DNA from: Levilactobacillus suantsaiihabitans
GTDB lineage: Bacteria > Bacillota > Bacilli > Lactobacillales > Lactobacillaceae
Length of the DNA: 48,794 bases
NCBI RefSeq assembly: GCF_004745505.1
Contig: NZ_RKLX01000022.1
Location: forward strand, 1 to 48,794
Direction: 5' to 3'
Position 1 is the first letter of the stretch. Every line of letters begins with the position of its first letter. Position numbers and translations under genes: made by a program. The notes beneath the pieces are model-generated. The model was given only the letters and a program-made list of their open reading frames with translations, had not been told where the DNA came from and did not search any database. Positions 1 through 8,020 of this stretch are shown in pieces.

Positions 1-1091
1 TGGGCCAAGAGTTCAGGCGTTTGGGCAATAGCCCGGGCAACCGACATCGGCGCCATGGTCGAGGACAGGACCAGATCGACCCCGGCGGCGTATACGGCCT
101 CGAGGTCTTTCCCGACGCAACCGGCTACTAAAATGACCGGCTTGTCCTGCTGCTTGGCTAGCCGTGCGATTCCGATTGGCGCTTTACCCATCAGTGACTG
201 GCCATCGATTTGGCCTTCCCCACTGATGACCAAGTCCGCCGTCGCGATTTTTTCCGCCAAGTAGGTCAACCGCAAGATTTCCTGAATCCTCGGTTCCAGT
301 CGACCACCCAAAAAGGCCAATAACCCAAAACCAATCCCCCCGGCGGCACCAGCACCGGGAACCGCGCCCCAATCCGTTCCCAACTGCGTTTGACACAGAT
401 GCTGTAAGTTTACTAACCCGGCATCGAGTTGGGCAACCACGGCTGGCGTCGCACCCTTCTGGGGACCAAAGACGGCCGATGCGCCTTGCTGGCCAGTCAA
501 TGGATTCGCCACATCCGTTAAACCAATGATTTGCGTGTCAGCCAGTCGGGCATCGAGCTGACTCAAGTCGATGGTCCTGATATTTCCCACTGCCGCACCA
601 GTCTGGTCAATCAACGCGTGCTGGTCATCGTAAAATCGCGCACCTAGGGCTTGAGCCAGACCTACACCGCCATCGTTGGTGGCACTGCCACCGAGGCCCA
701 GATACAGTGTCGTCGCCCCCGCATCCAGCGCCGCTTGGATGACCTGGCCGACGCCATAACTCGTAGTCGCCAGTGGATCTAACTGATCACGGGGAACTTG
801 GGTAATGCCGGCACCCTCCGCAACTTCTAAAATAGCCACGTGATCGGCCAGCAGGCCCCAATGTGCCGTCACGGGTTGGCCCAGCGGTCCTTGAATCGGC
901 GTCGTCATGGCCCGGCCCCCAACAGCGGTCAACACACTGGTAACCGTCCCTTCGCCGCCGTCCGCAATGGGTACCGCCTCGACCTGGGCCGTGGGTGCCA
1001 CCTGTTTAATGCCCCGGGTTAAGTACGTCGCCACTTCTTGGGAGGTTGCACTGCCCTTAAACGAATCCGCCGCTATTACGATTTTTGTCAT
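1..1091 (-). CDS. glxK: Glycerate kinase, C-terminus beyond left edge
   Basis: Phosphorylates D-glycerate with ATP to a phosphoglycerate that enters lower glycolysis; cytosolic. Reading the minus strand from the ATG at 1091 gives MTKIVIAADSFKGS, the typical start of the GlxK/GarK family, followed by the family motifs PIADGGEGT (about residues 42-50), GLGGSATNDGG (about 130-140) and ISGEGQIDGQS (about 285-295). The frame stays open to the window edge, so roughly 363 of the usual 375-380 residues are present and only the end is missing. The start is set by GAAGGAG a few bases upstream. A TATAAT-like box lies at 1121-1126 on the minus strand, but no good -35 was seen. It appears monocistronic here, because a terminator separates it from the operon upstream. 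Confidence 0.94.
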   Translation of the reverse strand, partial: MTKIVIAADSFKGSATSQEVATYLTRGIKQVAPTAQVEAVPIADGGEGTVTSVLTAVGGRAMTTPIQGPLGQPVTAHWGLLADHVAILEVAEGAGITQVPRDQLDPLATTSYGVGQVIQAALDAGATTLYLGLGGSATNDGGVGLAQALGARFYDDQHALIDQTGAAVGNIRTIDLSQLDARLADTQIIGLTDVANPLTGQQGASAVFGPQKGATPAVVAQLDAGLVNLQHLCQTQLGTDWGAVPGAGAAGGIGFGLLAFLGGRLEPRIQEILRLTYLAEKIATADLVISGEGQIDGQSLMGKAPIGIARLAKQQDKPVILVAGCVGKDLEAVYAAGVDLVLSSTMAPMSVARAIAQTPELLA

Positions 1092-1274
1092 CCTACGCCA
1101 CTCCTTCATTAGATAGCCCCATTATACCGCATTGCCTCCTTGCATCAGCTACGCCTTATCCCACCATCACCAATCACCAAATACCCTTAAGTATCCCTTA
1201 ACTTTCCCCAATCCCCCGCACAAACGCCCCACCAATTTCGTTAGTACCAGTAGACGCCACTTTTTGGCAACGCC

Positions 1275-1306
1275 AAAAAGGGCCGCCAACTCACAGATTG
1301 GCGACC
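1275..1306 (-). terminator. Intrinsic terminator of the 4997-1329 operon
   Basis: On the minus strand GTCGCCAA and TTGGCGGC form a stem around a short loop, followed by CCTTTTTGG. It lies about 25 bases past the stop of the SsuA-like gene and isolates the glycerate kinase gene. The rest of 1092-1328 holds no gene. Confidence 0.75.
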
Positions 1307-1328
1307 CACATGTCCCAGCGAACTGACC

Positions 1329-2315
1329 CTACTTCAGGTAGGTCACAGCGCTGCTAACATTAATTTTTTTGGTTGTAATGCCGTTCTTATAGAAGTTATC
1401 GGCCATTTCTTGTTGTTCCTTGATAACGCTGGCGTACATGCCCCGAATGCTGTAGCGACGGCGGTCAACCATTTTCTTGACCACTGACTTCTTCAGCTTC
1501 AGCGACTTACTGAGCATGGTCGTCAATTGCTTGTGATGCGTATCGGCCCATTGCATGTCGTCTTCCAGGTATTTGACCAGGTATTTCGACACGGTCTTGT
1601 GCGACTTGGCGTAGGATTGCATCGATAAAATGTAGTCCCGGTTGTTACTCATGCCGACCCCATTGCTCAAGGCCTTGGCGTTTTGCGTCAGCTCAGCTTG
1701 AGCCGTGTACGGATCCCAGGTGACCCAAGCATCGATTTTGCCCTTAGCAAAGGCGACACTGGCCGCCGATTGGTCCATGTTGACCCAATCCACGTCGTTG
1801 ACTTCCAGACCGGCCTTCACCAGCAGCTGGAGCAGCAGGTATTGGGAACTGGTCCCCTTGGTATAGGCGATCTTCTTGCCCTTCAAGTCCTTCAGCGAGT
1901 TGATGCCGCTGTTCTTCTTGACCAGGATGCCGGACCCCTTGGCCTTGGTCGACCCGACGCCGACGTAGGCCAGCTTGGTTCCGGCCGATTGGGCCGTGAC
2001 GGGTGGCGTATCCCCGGCCCGAGCGTAGTCGATACTCCCGGACTTCAGGGCCTGCATCAGCGCGTTGCCGTCTTGGAATTGCTTGAGAACCAGGCGATAG
2101 CCCTTAGCCTTCATTTTCTTGACCAGCTTGCCGCGTTGCTTGGCGATATCAAAGGGATCTCCCTTTTGATACCCGACCGTGACCGTGGTTAATCCGTTGG
2201 TGTGACTGCTCTTGGCGCCGTCCGTTTGCCGGTAGCCGTAATAGGCGACCCCGACCCACAGAACCAGCACGATGCCGACCAGCCATTTTAAAAATGTCCG
2301 CTTGGTCCGACTCAT
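1329..2315 (-). CDS. Membrane-anchored SsuA/NMT1-like substrate-binding protein
   Basis: A periplasmic-binding-type protein of the SsuA/TauA (aliphatic sulfonate, taurine) and NMT1 fold. Visible family features are the first strand TVTVGYQKGDPF (about 44-55), QALKSGSIDYARAGDTPPV (about 88-106), SLKDLKGKKIAYTKGTSSQ (about 140-158) and FAKGKIDAWVTWDPY (about 189-203). The N-terminus has one hydrophobic segment (about residues 10-28) without a lipobox cysteine, so it is probably an uncleaved membrane anchor. No ABC ATPase or permease gene is nearby. The start ATG overlaps the stop of the acyl-CoA ligase (ATGA), so the two are translationally coupled. It is therefore probably not an importer subunit but a ligand-binding partner of the acyltransferase/ligase pair. 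The ligand is unknown. Fold assignment is firm; role is inference. Confidence 0.85.
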   Translation of the reverse strand: MSRTKRTFLKWLVGIVLVLWVGVAYYGYRQTDGAKSSHTNGLTTVTVGYQKGDPFDIAKQRGKLVKKMKAKGYRLVLKQFQDGNALMQALKSGSIDYARAGDTPPVTAQSAGTKLAYVGVGSTKAKGSGILVKKNSGINSLKDLKGKKIAYTKGTSSQYLLLQLLVKAGLEVNDVDWVNMDQSAASVAFAKGKIDAWVTWDPYTAQAELTQNAKALSNGVGMSNNRDYILSMQSYAKSHKTVSKYLVKYLEDDMQWADTHHKQLTTMLSKSLKLKKSVVKKMVDRRRYSIRGMYASVIKEQQEMADNFYKNGITTKKINVSSAVTYLK

Positions 2316-3838
2316 GCGCTAGCACCTAATTTCACCGGATCGTTTACGACCAGGTCCCGTAACTTCGGCCGCAAGACCTTACCCGTGGCGTTGCGCGGGT
2401 AATCGCGAACGAACAGCACGTGCTTCGGTTGTTCGTAGCCGGCCAAGGACTTCTTGGCTTGGTCGAAAATGGCCTGTTCTTGATCCGCTTGGCTGCCGCT
2501 ATTCGGCCGACTGATGACGACCGCCGTGACGGCTTCACCGTACAGGTCGTCAGGCGTGCCAATGACCGTGACTTCCTTAATGAAGTCCAGTTCACTCAAG
2601 ACGTTTTCCACCCGGGCTGGGGCGACCTTTTCGCCACCCACACTGATGATATCCTTCTTCCGACCGTTGATGTAAAGGTAACCATCGTCGTCGAAGTAGC
2701 CCAGATCCCCGGTCAAGAACCAGCCGTCCTTGAAGGAATCGGGGTGCGGATCGAGGTAAGACTTGATGACGTGGTCGCCCCGCACCGCAATCTCACCGGA
2801 TTGTCCCGGCGTCGTGGTGAATTCGCCGTCGATCAAGATAGCCATGTCAGTACCCACCGGCAAGCCCACGGAACCGACCTTCGGCTTGTCAAATGGGTTC
2901 AACGTGCATTGACTGGCAGTTTCGGTCATGCCGTAGCCCTCCAAGATGCGGGTGTGGTAGGTGTCTTCGAAGTCCGTCAACTTTTCTAGCGGCAAGGAGA
3001 ACGACGAGCACCGGACGAACCGCAAGTGGGTCTGGTCGTTGTAAGCGGCCTTGGCCTTGTCGTTTAACAACAAGATGTTGATGATGGTTGGTACCACGGA
3101 GGCCCAGGTTACGCCGTTATCTTGGACCTGTGGCCAGAAACGACTGGCTGAGAACTTAGGCGTGATGACCATTTTACCGTCGGATAGGCGCGTTGATAAG
3201 ACGGAAACGACCTGCGCGTTGATGTGGAACATCGGCATGGTAATCAGCGTCGTGTCGGCAGCCGTCAACCGGTGAGCGTCGATGTCGTGTTGGGCACCGT
3301 GACGAATCAGGTCGTGGGTCAACCCTACCCGCTTCGGCTTTCCGGTGGTCCCGGACGTGTGCAAGATCAGCGCCAGGTCCTCTTCGGTCGGCGTCGCAGC
3401 CACATGGCCGGCAACCGCCGTGTCCCGAATGACCGTCAACTTATCGGCGGTGTTGAGCGTCAAATCGGCGCGTTGCGTTTGTCGGTCTGCCAAGACAGCG
3501 TCGACCAGTTCGTCGGCCACGATGACCGCCGCGTAGTCGTGTTCCTTCAGGTCAGCCAGCATTTCTGCTGCTGGCGTATTGGCGGAAACGGGGTTCATGA
3601 TGGCCCCGATTTCCCAGATGGCTTGCGTCAAGACGGGGTACATCCCCGAGTTCGGCAGGCACACGTAGATGACGTCGCCGTGGCCCACGTGCAGGCCGCG
3701 CAGTTGATCGTCGAGTTGGTCGACGTCGGCCGCGAGTTCTGCGCCGGTGTACCACTGATCGCGGGACTCGTCTTTGATGATCTGATCGTTAGCGTGTTGT
3801 TTTAATTGATTGGTTAATTTAAGCGTTACTTTTGACAT
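2312..3838 (-). CDS. AMP-forming acyl-CoA synthetase (acyl-CoA ligase)
   Basis: ANL superfamily enzyme that activates a carboxylic acid with ATP to an acyl-adenylate and transfers it to CoA. The phosphate loop LHTSGTTGKPK (about residue 160), the YGMTETASQ motif (A5, about 300), the TGDLGYFD motif (A7) with following INGRKKDIISVGGEKV (A8), and the C-terminal lysine context RNATGKVLR (A10) are all visible, so it should be active. It has 508 residues. An ATG further upstream is in frame, but AAAGGAG nine bases before 3838 marks the MSKVTLK start. This puts the start 20 bases inside the end of the acyltransferase gene, so expression is coupled. The substrate is not evident. Its place between an acyltransferase and a binding protein suggests that it supplies acyl-CoA for extracellular or envelope acylation. 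Confidence 0.9.
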   Translation of the reverse strand: MSKVTLKLTNQLKQHANDQIIKDESRDQWYTGAELAADVDQLDDQLRGLHVGHGDVIYVCLPNSGMYPVLTQAIWEIGAIMNPVSANTPAAEMLADLKEHDYAAVIVADELVDAVLADRQTQRADLTLNTADKLTVIRDTAVAGHVAATPTEEDLALILHTSGTTGKPKRVGLTHDLIRHGAQHDIDAHRLTAADTTLITMPMFHINAQVVSVLSTRLSDGKMVITPKFSASRFWPQVQDNGVTWASVVPTIINILLLNDKAKAAYNDQTHLRFVRCSSFSLPLEKLTDFEDTYHTRILEGYGMTETASQCTLNPFDKPKVGSVGLPVGTDMAILIDGEFTTTPGQSGEIAVRGDHVIKSYLDPHPDSFKDGWFLTGDLGYFDDDGYLYINGRKKDIISVGGEKVAPARVENVLSELDFIKEVTVIGTPDDLYGEAVTAVVISRPNSGSQADQEQAIFDQAKKSLAGYEQPKHVLFVRDYPRNATGKVLRPKLRDLVVNDPVKLGASA

Positions 3839-4997
3839 GTGAACGTGCTCCTTTCGAGAACAGGTGCCATTGTGGCCGACCAATCAGGATACCAAATGGC
3901 GGTACCTTGAAGCAGAACCACGAAATCAGCAGAGCGCCACCGGCCACGAACAGGTAGCCAACGGGCAGCAAGAGTAATAGCAGCCATGCCGGTAAGCTGA
4001 TGTGGGCCAAGATGGCATTTAAGGCAAAAATCGGTAAACTTTGACATAGGTAGATCCCGAAGGAAACCTTGGAGAAGGCTTGAATCAGGTTGTCTAGCCA
4101 GTCTGGTAAGCCGTGTTGGCGCGCCTTGGCGTACTGCAGACCGAACCAGAGAACAAATAAAATCATAAAGCAGTCGTAAATGAAGATGAACGGCTGGTGC
4201 ACGGAGAAGATGGCCTTGCGACTCAGCTGCAAGATGTCACGGTCCCCGAAGAATAAGAAGACCGTACCGATGGCCATCAACCCGGCCATCCAGTTGATGA
4301 ACTTGTGGTGCTTTTCAATAAAGGCGACCACATCATCGTAGTGAATGGCGACAAATCCCCCAACCACGAAGTAGAACTGGTAGACAAAGACGTTGTTACC
4401 GTAAGCGCGGAACCACCAGAGCCAGTTGCTGGTGTCGATGTGGGGCAACCAATATTTGATGCCCGTGATCAAGAACAGCTGCACCCCAGCACTAATGCCG
4501 ATGATGGCGAAATGGTGATCCGGGAGTTTCTTAAACATATAGACGATCGCGGGGAACAACAGGTACAGCTGGAAGGTAACCACAATATAATACATGTAAT
4601 ACTCATTCCCATACTGCAACGCGTTGCCCAAATGGGCCCAATACTTCGGCCAATCGATGCCGCCGCTGGCAATCAACGTCGCGACGATCATGATGATGGC
4701 GTTCCAAGCAATGTAGGGGACCCCAGAACTGATGTAGCGTTTTTTCCAAAATCGTAACCACTGATGATCGCGGTTGTAATAATTCAGGACCAACACTAAC
4801 CCGGTCATGAACATAAAGCCCATTCGCGTAAAATGCAGGGCCAAGTGGGTCGCTTCTAACAATAATTGACTATTCGTGGTATCGACCAAGCGGTTCTCAA
4901 ATGCCGTCGTGGTGTGATTGAGCAACACCCCACCGATGAACATGACCCGCATGAGATCAACCTCATGTAAATACCGCCGTTTTTTCCGTTCGGCCAC
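3819..4997 (-). CDS. Acyltransferase-3 family membrane protein
   Basis: Multi-pass membrane O-acyltransferase of the OafA/Acyltransferase_3 family (392 residues, family-typical). These enzymes move acyl groups onto sugars or polymers on the outer face. The N-terminus RRYLHEVDLMRVMFIGGVLLNH carries the usual first helix with the basic/aromatic start and an HxxxF-type position replaced by LLNH; about ten hydrophobic helices follow, including the Y-rich YYMYYIVVTFQLYLLFP segment typical of the family. It starts with GTG at 4997, with AGAGGTGAG six bases upstream. It is the first gene of a three-gene leftward operon (acyltransferase, acyl-CoA ligase, SsuA-like protein), all overlapping. The acceptor is unknown; peptidoglycan, teichoic acid, exopolysaccharide or a small phenolic are all possible. 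Confidence 0.88.
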   Translation of the reverse strand: MAERKKRRYLHEVDLMRVMFIGGVLLNHTTTAFENRLVDTTNSQLLLEATHLALHFTRMGFMFMTGLVLVLNYYNRDHQWLRFWKKRYISSGVPYIAWNAIIMIVATLIASGGIDWPKYWAHLGNALQYGNEYYMYYIVVTFQLYLLFPAIVYMFKKLPDHHFAIIGISAGVQLFLITGIKYWLPHIDTSNWLWWFRAYGNNVFVYQFYFVVGGFVAIHYDDVVAFIEKHHKFINWMAGLMAIGTVFLFFGDRDILQLSRKAIFSVHQPFIFIYDCFMILFVLWFGLQYAKARQHGLPDWLDNLIQAFSKVSFGIYLCQSLPIFALNAILAHISLPAWLLLLLLPVGYLFVAGGALLISWFCFKVPPFGILIGRPQWHLFSKGARSHVKSNA

Positions 4998-5278
4998 GGT
5001 CTCACCTCTTCTAACGGGTCGCCCCGTAATTAATACGCCTTTAGTTATATCATTCGATTAACCCTGACGTCCTGATGGTTTTCTAAACAGAAAATAAGAA
5101 TTTCTTAGATAACCTCATTTCTGGCTTAAAAAGACCAGTCACCATCTACATTACGCTTGATAATCCACTAGTTATAGTAGAATTCATAAAGTTCACAACT
5201 TGTTCACAAAAAAGTCAGTTTTTATTAACAAAGCTCCTTCGGCAAAAGTGTTATATTGTTAAGTGTTACATAGCAGTT
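4998..5278. promoter_or_regulatory. Divergent AT-rich promoter region
   Basis: About 280 bases between the divergent acyltransferase and arylsulfotransferase genes, without a gene. It is AT-rich. A TATATT box at 5252-5257 could drive the rightward transcript, but no convincing -35 was seen at the right distance, so promoter positions are not firm. Two TTCACAA/TTGTTCACAA-like tracts at about 5190-5210 could be operator half-sites. Confidence 0.4.
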
Positions 5279-5316
5279 GGGGGAGCTTGGTCTTAGTGAC
5301 CACTCCCCCTTTTTTT
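5279..5316 (+). terminator. Intrinsic terminator in the leader of the arylsulfotransferase gene
   Basis: GGGGGAG (5279-5285) pairs with CTCCCCC (5303-5309), and TGGTC (5288-5292) pairs with GACCA (5298-5302) around a five-base loop, with a two-base bulge. Seven T residues follow (5310-5316). The ribosome binding site of the downstream gene begins only 12 bases later, and no gene ends upstream on this strand. The hairpin is therefore placed like an attenuator. No obvious competing antiterminator or known aptamer was recognised. Confidence 0.75.
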
Positions 5317-5343
5317 CGACAATTTTTAAAGGAGATGGCTCAT

Positions 5344-7077
5344 TTGCAATTCAAACACCCCCGGATGGTAACGCTTGCTATTGCCTCCCTGGCAGTTCTG
5401 ACAGTCGGTTTGGCCGGTTGTTCTAGTTCCAAGAGCTCGTCAAGCTCATCGGCGGCGAGTTACAAGATCAAGACGAACAAGTCCGTGTTGACGGATGCTC
5501 AAATCAAGAAGAATTTGGACACCAAGATCATCACGACGCGCCAAGACAGTCAGAAGAGTTTGACCGCAACCTATAAAGCAGCAGCACAAAACAGTAAGTA
5601 CACGTTGGACAACCCCTACGTCAAGGTCAACCCGTACAAGACGTCCCCGCTGTCCGCATTAGTCACGTTCAAGACCAGCGACGCTGAAAAAGTTAGCTAC
5701 ACGGTCGTTGGCAAGTCGGACAAGACGTCCATCACCAACACCGTTAAGGGTGGCTACACCACGACGCACCAAGTTCCCGTTGTGGGGCTGTACGCCGACA
5801 CCAACAATACGGTGAAGATCACCGCCACCAACAAGGATGGCAAGACGACCACCAAGACGCTGAAGATGCAGACCGGTAAATTACCGACCTACGTTGCCAA
5901 CGCCACGATCACGACCAAAAACGTCGACAAGTCCAAGATGGAGATCGGCAAAAACAAGCTGACCATCATGAACCGGACGACCAAACAACCCTTCGCCATT
6001 GACGCGGACGGCGCCGTGCGGTGGTACAGCACCGACTACTCCCAACACACGATTGAACAGTGGTCGGGTGGCCGCATCATGATGCTGTCGAAAAAGGACG
6101 TCAACTCCGACGTTTATAACGATTTAATTGAAACCGACTACTTGGGTCGGGTCTACAAGGAATACAGTTTCGCGGCCAACACCAGTAGTTCCGATGCAGC
6201 CAGCATCAGTAAGGCCGCTGCCAAAGCCAACAGCGAAACCACGGTCATTCACCATGACTTGGTCGAACTGCCGAACCACAACTTCCTGGCCACCGTTTCC
6301 GACGGGTCCAAGTACAAGGAAGACACCATGGTCGAGGTTTCCCACAAGACTGGTAAGATTGTGAAGGTCATCGACATGAAGAAATTGCTACCGAAGTCCA
6401 TGTGGACCAAGTACGCTAAGGGTGCCGATGGCAAGATCGACTGGCTCCACCAAAATGCCGTGGACTACGACAAGAATGACAAGTCCATCGTCATTTCCAG
6501 CCGGAACCAAGACATGATCATGAAGCTGGATTACAAGACCGACCACATCAAGTGGATCTACTCCGGTAAGAAGGCTTCCACGTGGCCTAAGGCTTACCGC
6601 CCTTACCTGTTGAAGCCGGCCAAGGGCACCGTCATCACCGGTGGTCAACACGGGATCTACCTGCTGAACAACGGCGGCAAGAACTCCGCCAACAGCGAAG
6701 ACTTCCTGTTGTACGACAACAACATTGCCGTCACCAACGGGAACAAGAAGACGTCCGGGAAGTACTCCCAAGCCGTGCAATACCACGTCAACGCCAAGGA
6801 CATGACCATCAAGACGACCTGGTCTTACGGGAAGTCCCTGGGTAAGGACAACTTCACCTACGTCATCGGTTACGCCGAACGGCAAGCCAATGGTAACACG
6901 CTGATCGACTTCGGTTACAAGCACAACGGTGCGCAAAGTAACGTCATCGAAGTCACCAAGTCAGGCAAACAAGTCTTCAACGCCACTATGAAGAGTGCCG
7001 CGGACAAGGCCTACGCCTACCGGGCTTACCGGGTACCGTTCTACAGTGCCGATTACCAATTCGACGCCACAAAATAG
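5344..7077 (+). CDS. Arylsulfate sulfotransferase (ASST family) lipoprotein
   Basis: Predicted surface lipoprotein that moves sulfate from a phenolic sulfate ester to another phenol without PAPS (Arylsulfotrans family). The signal peptide ends in LAGC with Cys26 as lipid attachment site, followed by a serine-rich linker. An N-terminal beta domain comes next and then a six-bladed propeller. HHDLVELPNHNF (from about residue 303) and IDWLHQNAVDYDKND (His369) match the family's active-site surroundings, His369 being the likely sulfohistidine by analogy with E. coli ASST. At 577 residues it is family-typical. TTG at 5344 is chosen because AAAGGAG lies nine bases upstream; the ATG at 5335 touches that site. 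It is monocistronic, ended by a terminator and preceded by an attenuator-like hairpin. The in vivo substrate is unknown. Confidence 0.9.
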   Translation: MQFKHPRMVTLAIASLAVLTVGLAGCSSSKSSSSSSAASYKIKTNKSVLTDAQIKKNLDTKIITTRQDSQKSLTATYKAAAQNSKYTLDNPYVKVNPYKTSPLSALVTFKTSDAEKVSYTVVGKSDKTSITNTVKGGYTTTHQVPVVGLYADTNNTVKITATNKDGKTTTKTLKMQTGKLPTYVANATITTKNVDKSKMEIGKNKLTIMNRTTKQPFAIDADGAVRWYSTDYSQHTIEQWSGGRIMMLSKKDVNSDVYNDLIETDYLGRVYKEYSFAANTSSSDAASISKAAAKANSETTVIHHDLVELPNHNFLATVSDGSKYKEDTMVEVSHKTGKIVKVIDMKKLLPKSMWTKYAKGADGKIDWLHQNAVDYDKNDKSIVISSRNQDMIMKLDYKTDHIKWIYSGKKASTWPKAYRPYLLKPAKGTVITGGQHGIYLLNNGGKNSANSEDFLLYDNNIAVTNGNKKTSGKYSQAVQYHVNAKDMTIKTTWSYGKSLGKDNFTYVIGYAERQANGNTLIDFGYKHNGAQSNVIEVTKSGKQVFNATMKSAADKAYAYRAYRVPFYSADYQFDATK

Positions 7078-7082
7078 ACTTT

Positions 7083-7098
7083 TGTTCCACGTGAAACA
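7083..7098. other. parS: parS site (ParB/Spo0J binding)
   Basis: TGTTCCACGTGAAACA matches the 16-bp parS consensus TGTTNCACGTGAAACA of Bacillota at every position. It lies directly after the arylsulfotransferase stop codon. In Bacillota such sites cluster around the replication origin and load ParB and SMC. A second perfect site is at 17948. Confidence 0.88.
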
Positions 7099-7128
7099 CC
7101 CCTGAGAGCTTTTCTCAGGGATGTTTTT
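7099..7128 (+). terminator. Terminator of the arylsulfotransferase gene
   Basis: CCCTGAGA and TCTCAGGG form a stem with a short loop, followed by ATGTTTTTT. It directly follows the parS site. Confidence 0.85.
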
Positions 7129-7148
7129 TGGGTTGGATTGCGATTTAC

Positions 7149-7194
7149 TGAAGGTTGAGTCTAAAACTGGTGAAGCCAGGTGCCTGCGTCAGGC
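7149..7194. repeat. Solo end fragment of the TGAAGGTTGAAAG element
   Basis: TGAAGGTTGA at 7149 is followed by sequence matching, in reverse complement, the right ends of the elements at 22366-23001 and 35757-36176, including the CAGG-CCTGCGTCAGG stretch. The rest of the element is absent, so this is a terminal relic. Confidence 0.6.
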
Positions 7195-7212
7195 GCTAAT
7201 TTCCCCACCATC

Positions 7213-7893
7213 TCAGTGTTTCCACCGCCGCCGATGGTTCTGCTGGTAAAGCCAAGCAATCAAGGCGACCACCAGCAAGATGGGCACTAAAATGGCGTAG
7301 CCCGCCAACAGGTGACTGAAGGCCGCAACCAGAACGGCGCCGGCGATGAAGCTGCCCAGCACAGCGAAGGTGTCTCGGGCCCTGCCACGAGCTTCCTGGT
7401 CGTGATAACGCAGGCTGTCGACCAGTGATTCCGTGGCCGTGCGCAGGTTGCCAGTCATCATCAACGGCGTGAACGGCGCCCCCTTGATGCGGCGAAATTC
7501 CTGCAACTCCACGGCCGCCGCCAGAGACAGCAATGCGGTGGCTGCCCAGTCGGGAATCACGTTGGTCGTGATTAAGGTAACGATTAAAATAGCAAACTCC
7601 AACCACAACGCCACGCTCTGTGGGCTCACCTGGCGTTGGGCTAGCCAGTGCTGCAACAACCGCGCCACCGCCGTGCCCAAGGCAAAGGCCAGTAGCGCCG
7701 TCAAATACCGCCCCATTTGGGCCAATTGTAAGTGGCCGAAGTTAATCCCCAGTAAGATGAGATTCCCCGTTTGTAAGCCCGCAAAGACGGCGCCGTGTTC
7801 CAAATAGGAATAGGCATCGAGCGCCCCGGCAATCATGGTCAAACCACTGCCGAAGATCAACTCCTCGTGGGCAGGAAAAGCTTTCTGTCTCAC
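7213..7893 (-). CDS. YoaK/DUF1275 family membrane protein
   Basis: Small integral membrane protein of the DUF1275 (YoaK-like) family, function not established. About six hydrophobic segments are visible. The family's first-helix pattern GALDAYSYLEHGAVFAGLQTGN (about residues 23-44) and the central MMTGNLRTATESLVD motif (about 145-159) are clear, and it ends in a basic tail. GTG at 7893 is preferred because GAGGTG lies six bases upstream; a GTG at 7902 would overlap that site. About 226 residues, family-typical. It stands alone, with the arylsulfotransferase convergent on one side and nucleoside hydrolase upstream. Confidence 0.88.
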   Translation of the reverse strand: MRQKAFPAHEELIFGSGLTMIAGALDAYSYLEHGAVFAGLQTGNLILLGINFGHLQLAQMGRYLTALLAFALGTAVARLLQHWLAQRQVSPQSVALWLEFAILIVTLITTNVIPDWAATALLSLAAAVELQEFRRIKGAPFTPLMMTGNLRTATESLVDSLRYHDQEARGRARDTFAVLGSFIAGAVLVAAFSHLLAGYAILVPILLVVALIAWLYQQNHRRRWKH

Positions 7894-8020
7894 AATATTC
7901 ACCTCTACACAAAAATTTCGTTCTTCCAGTATACGAGAAATTGTTTAAGTTTTTCCAAGGACGACCAAAAGACCCACCAGCAACGGCGGTCCGTCACTGA
8001 TGGGTCAAGGGTTTACGTGG

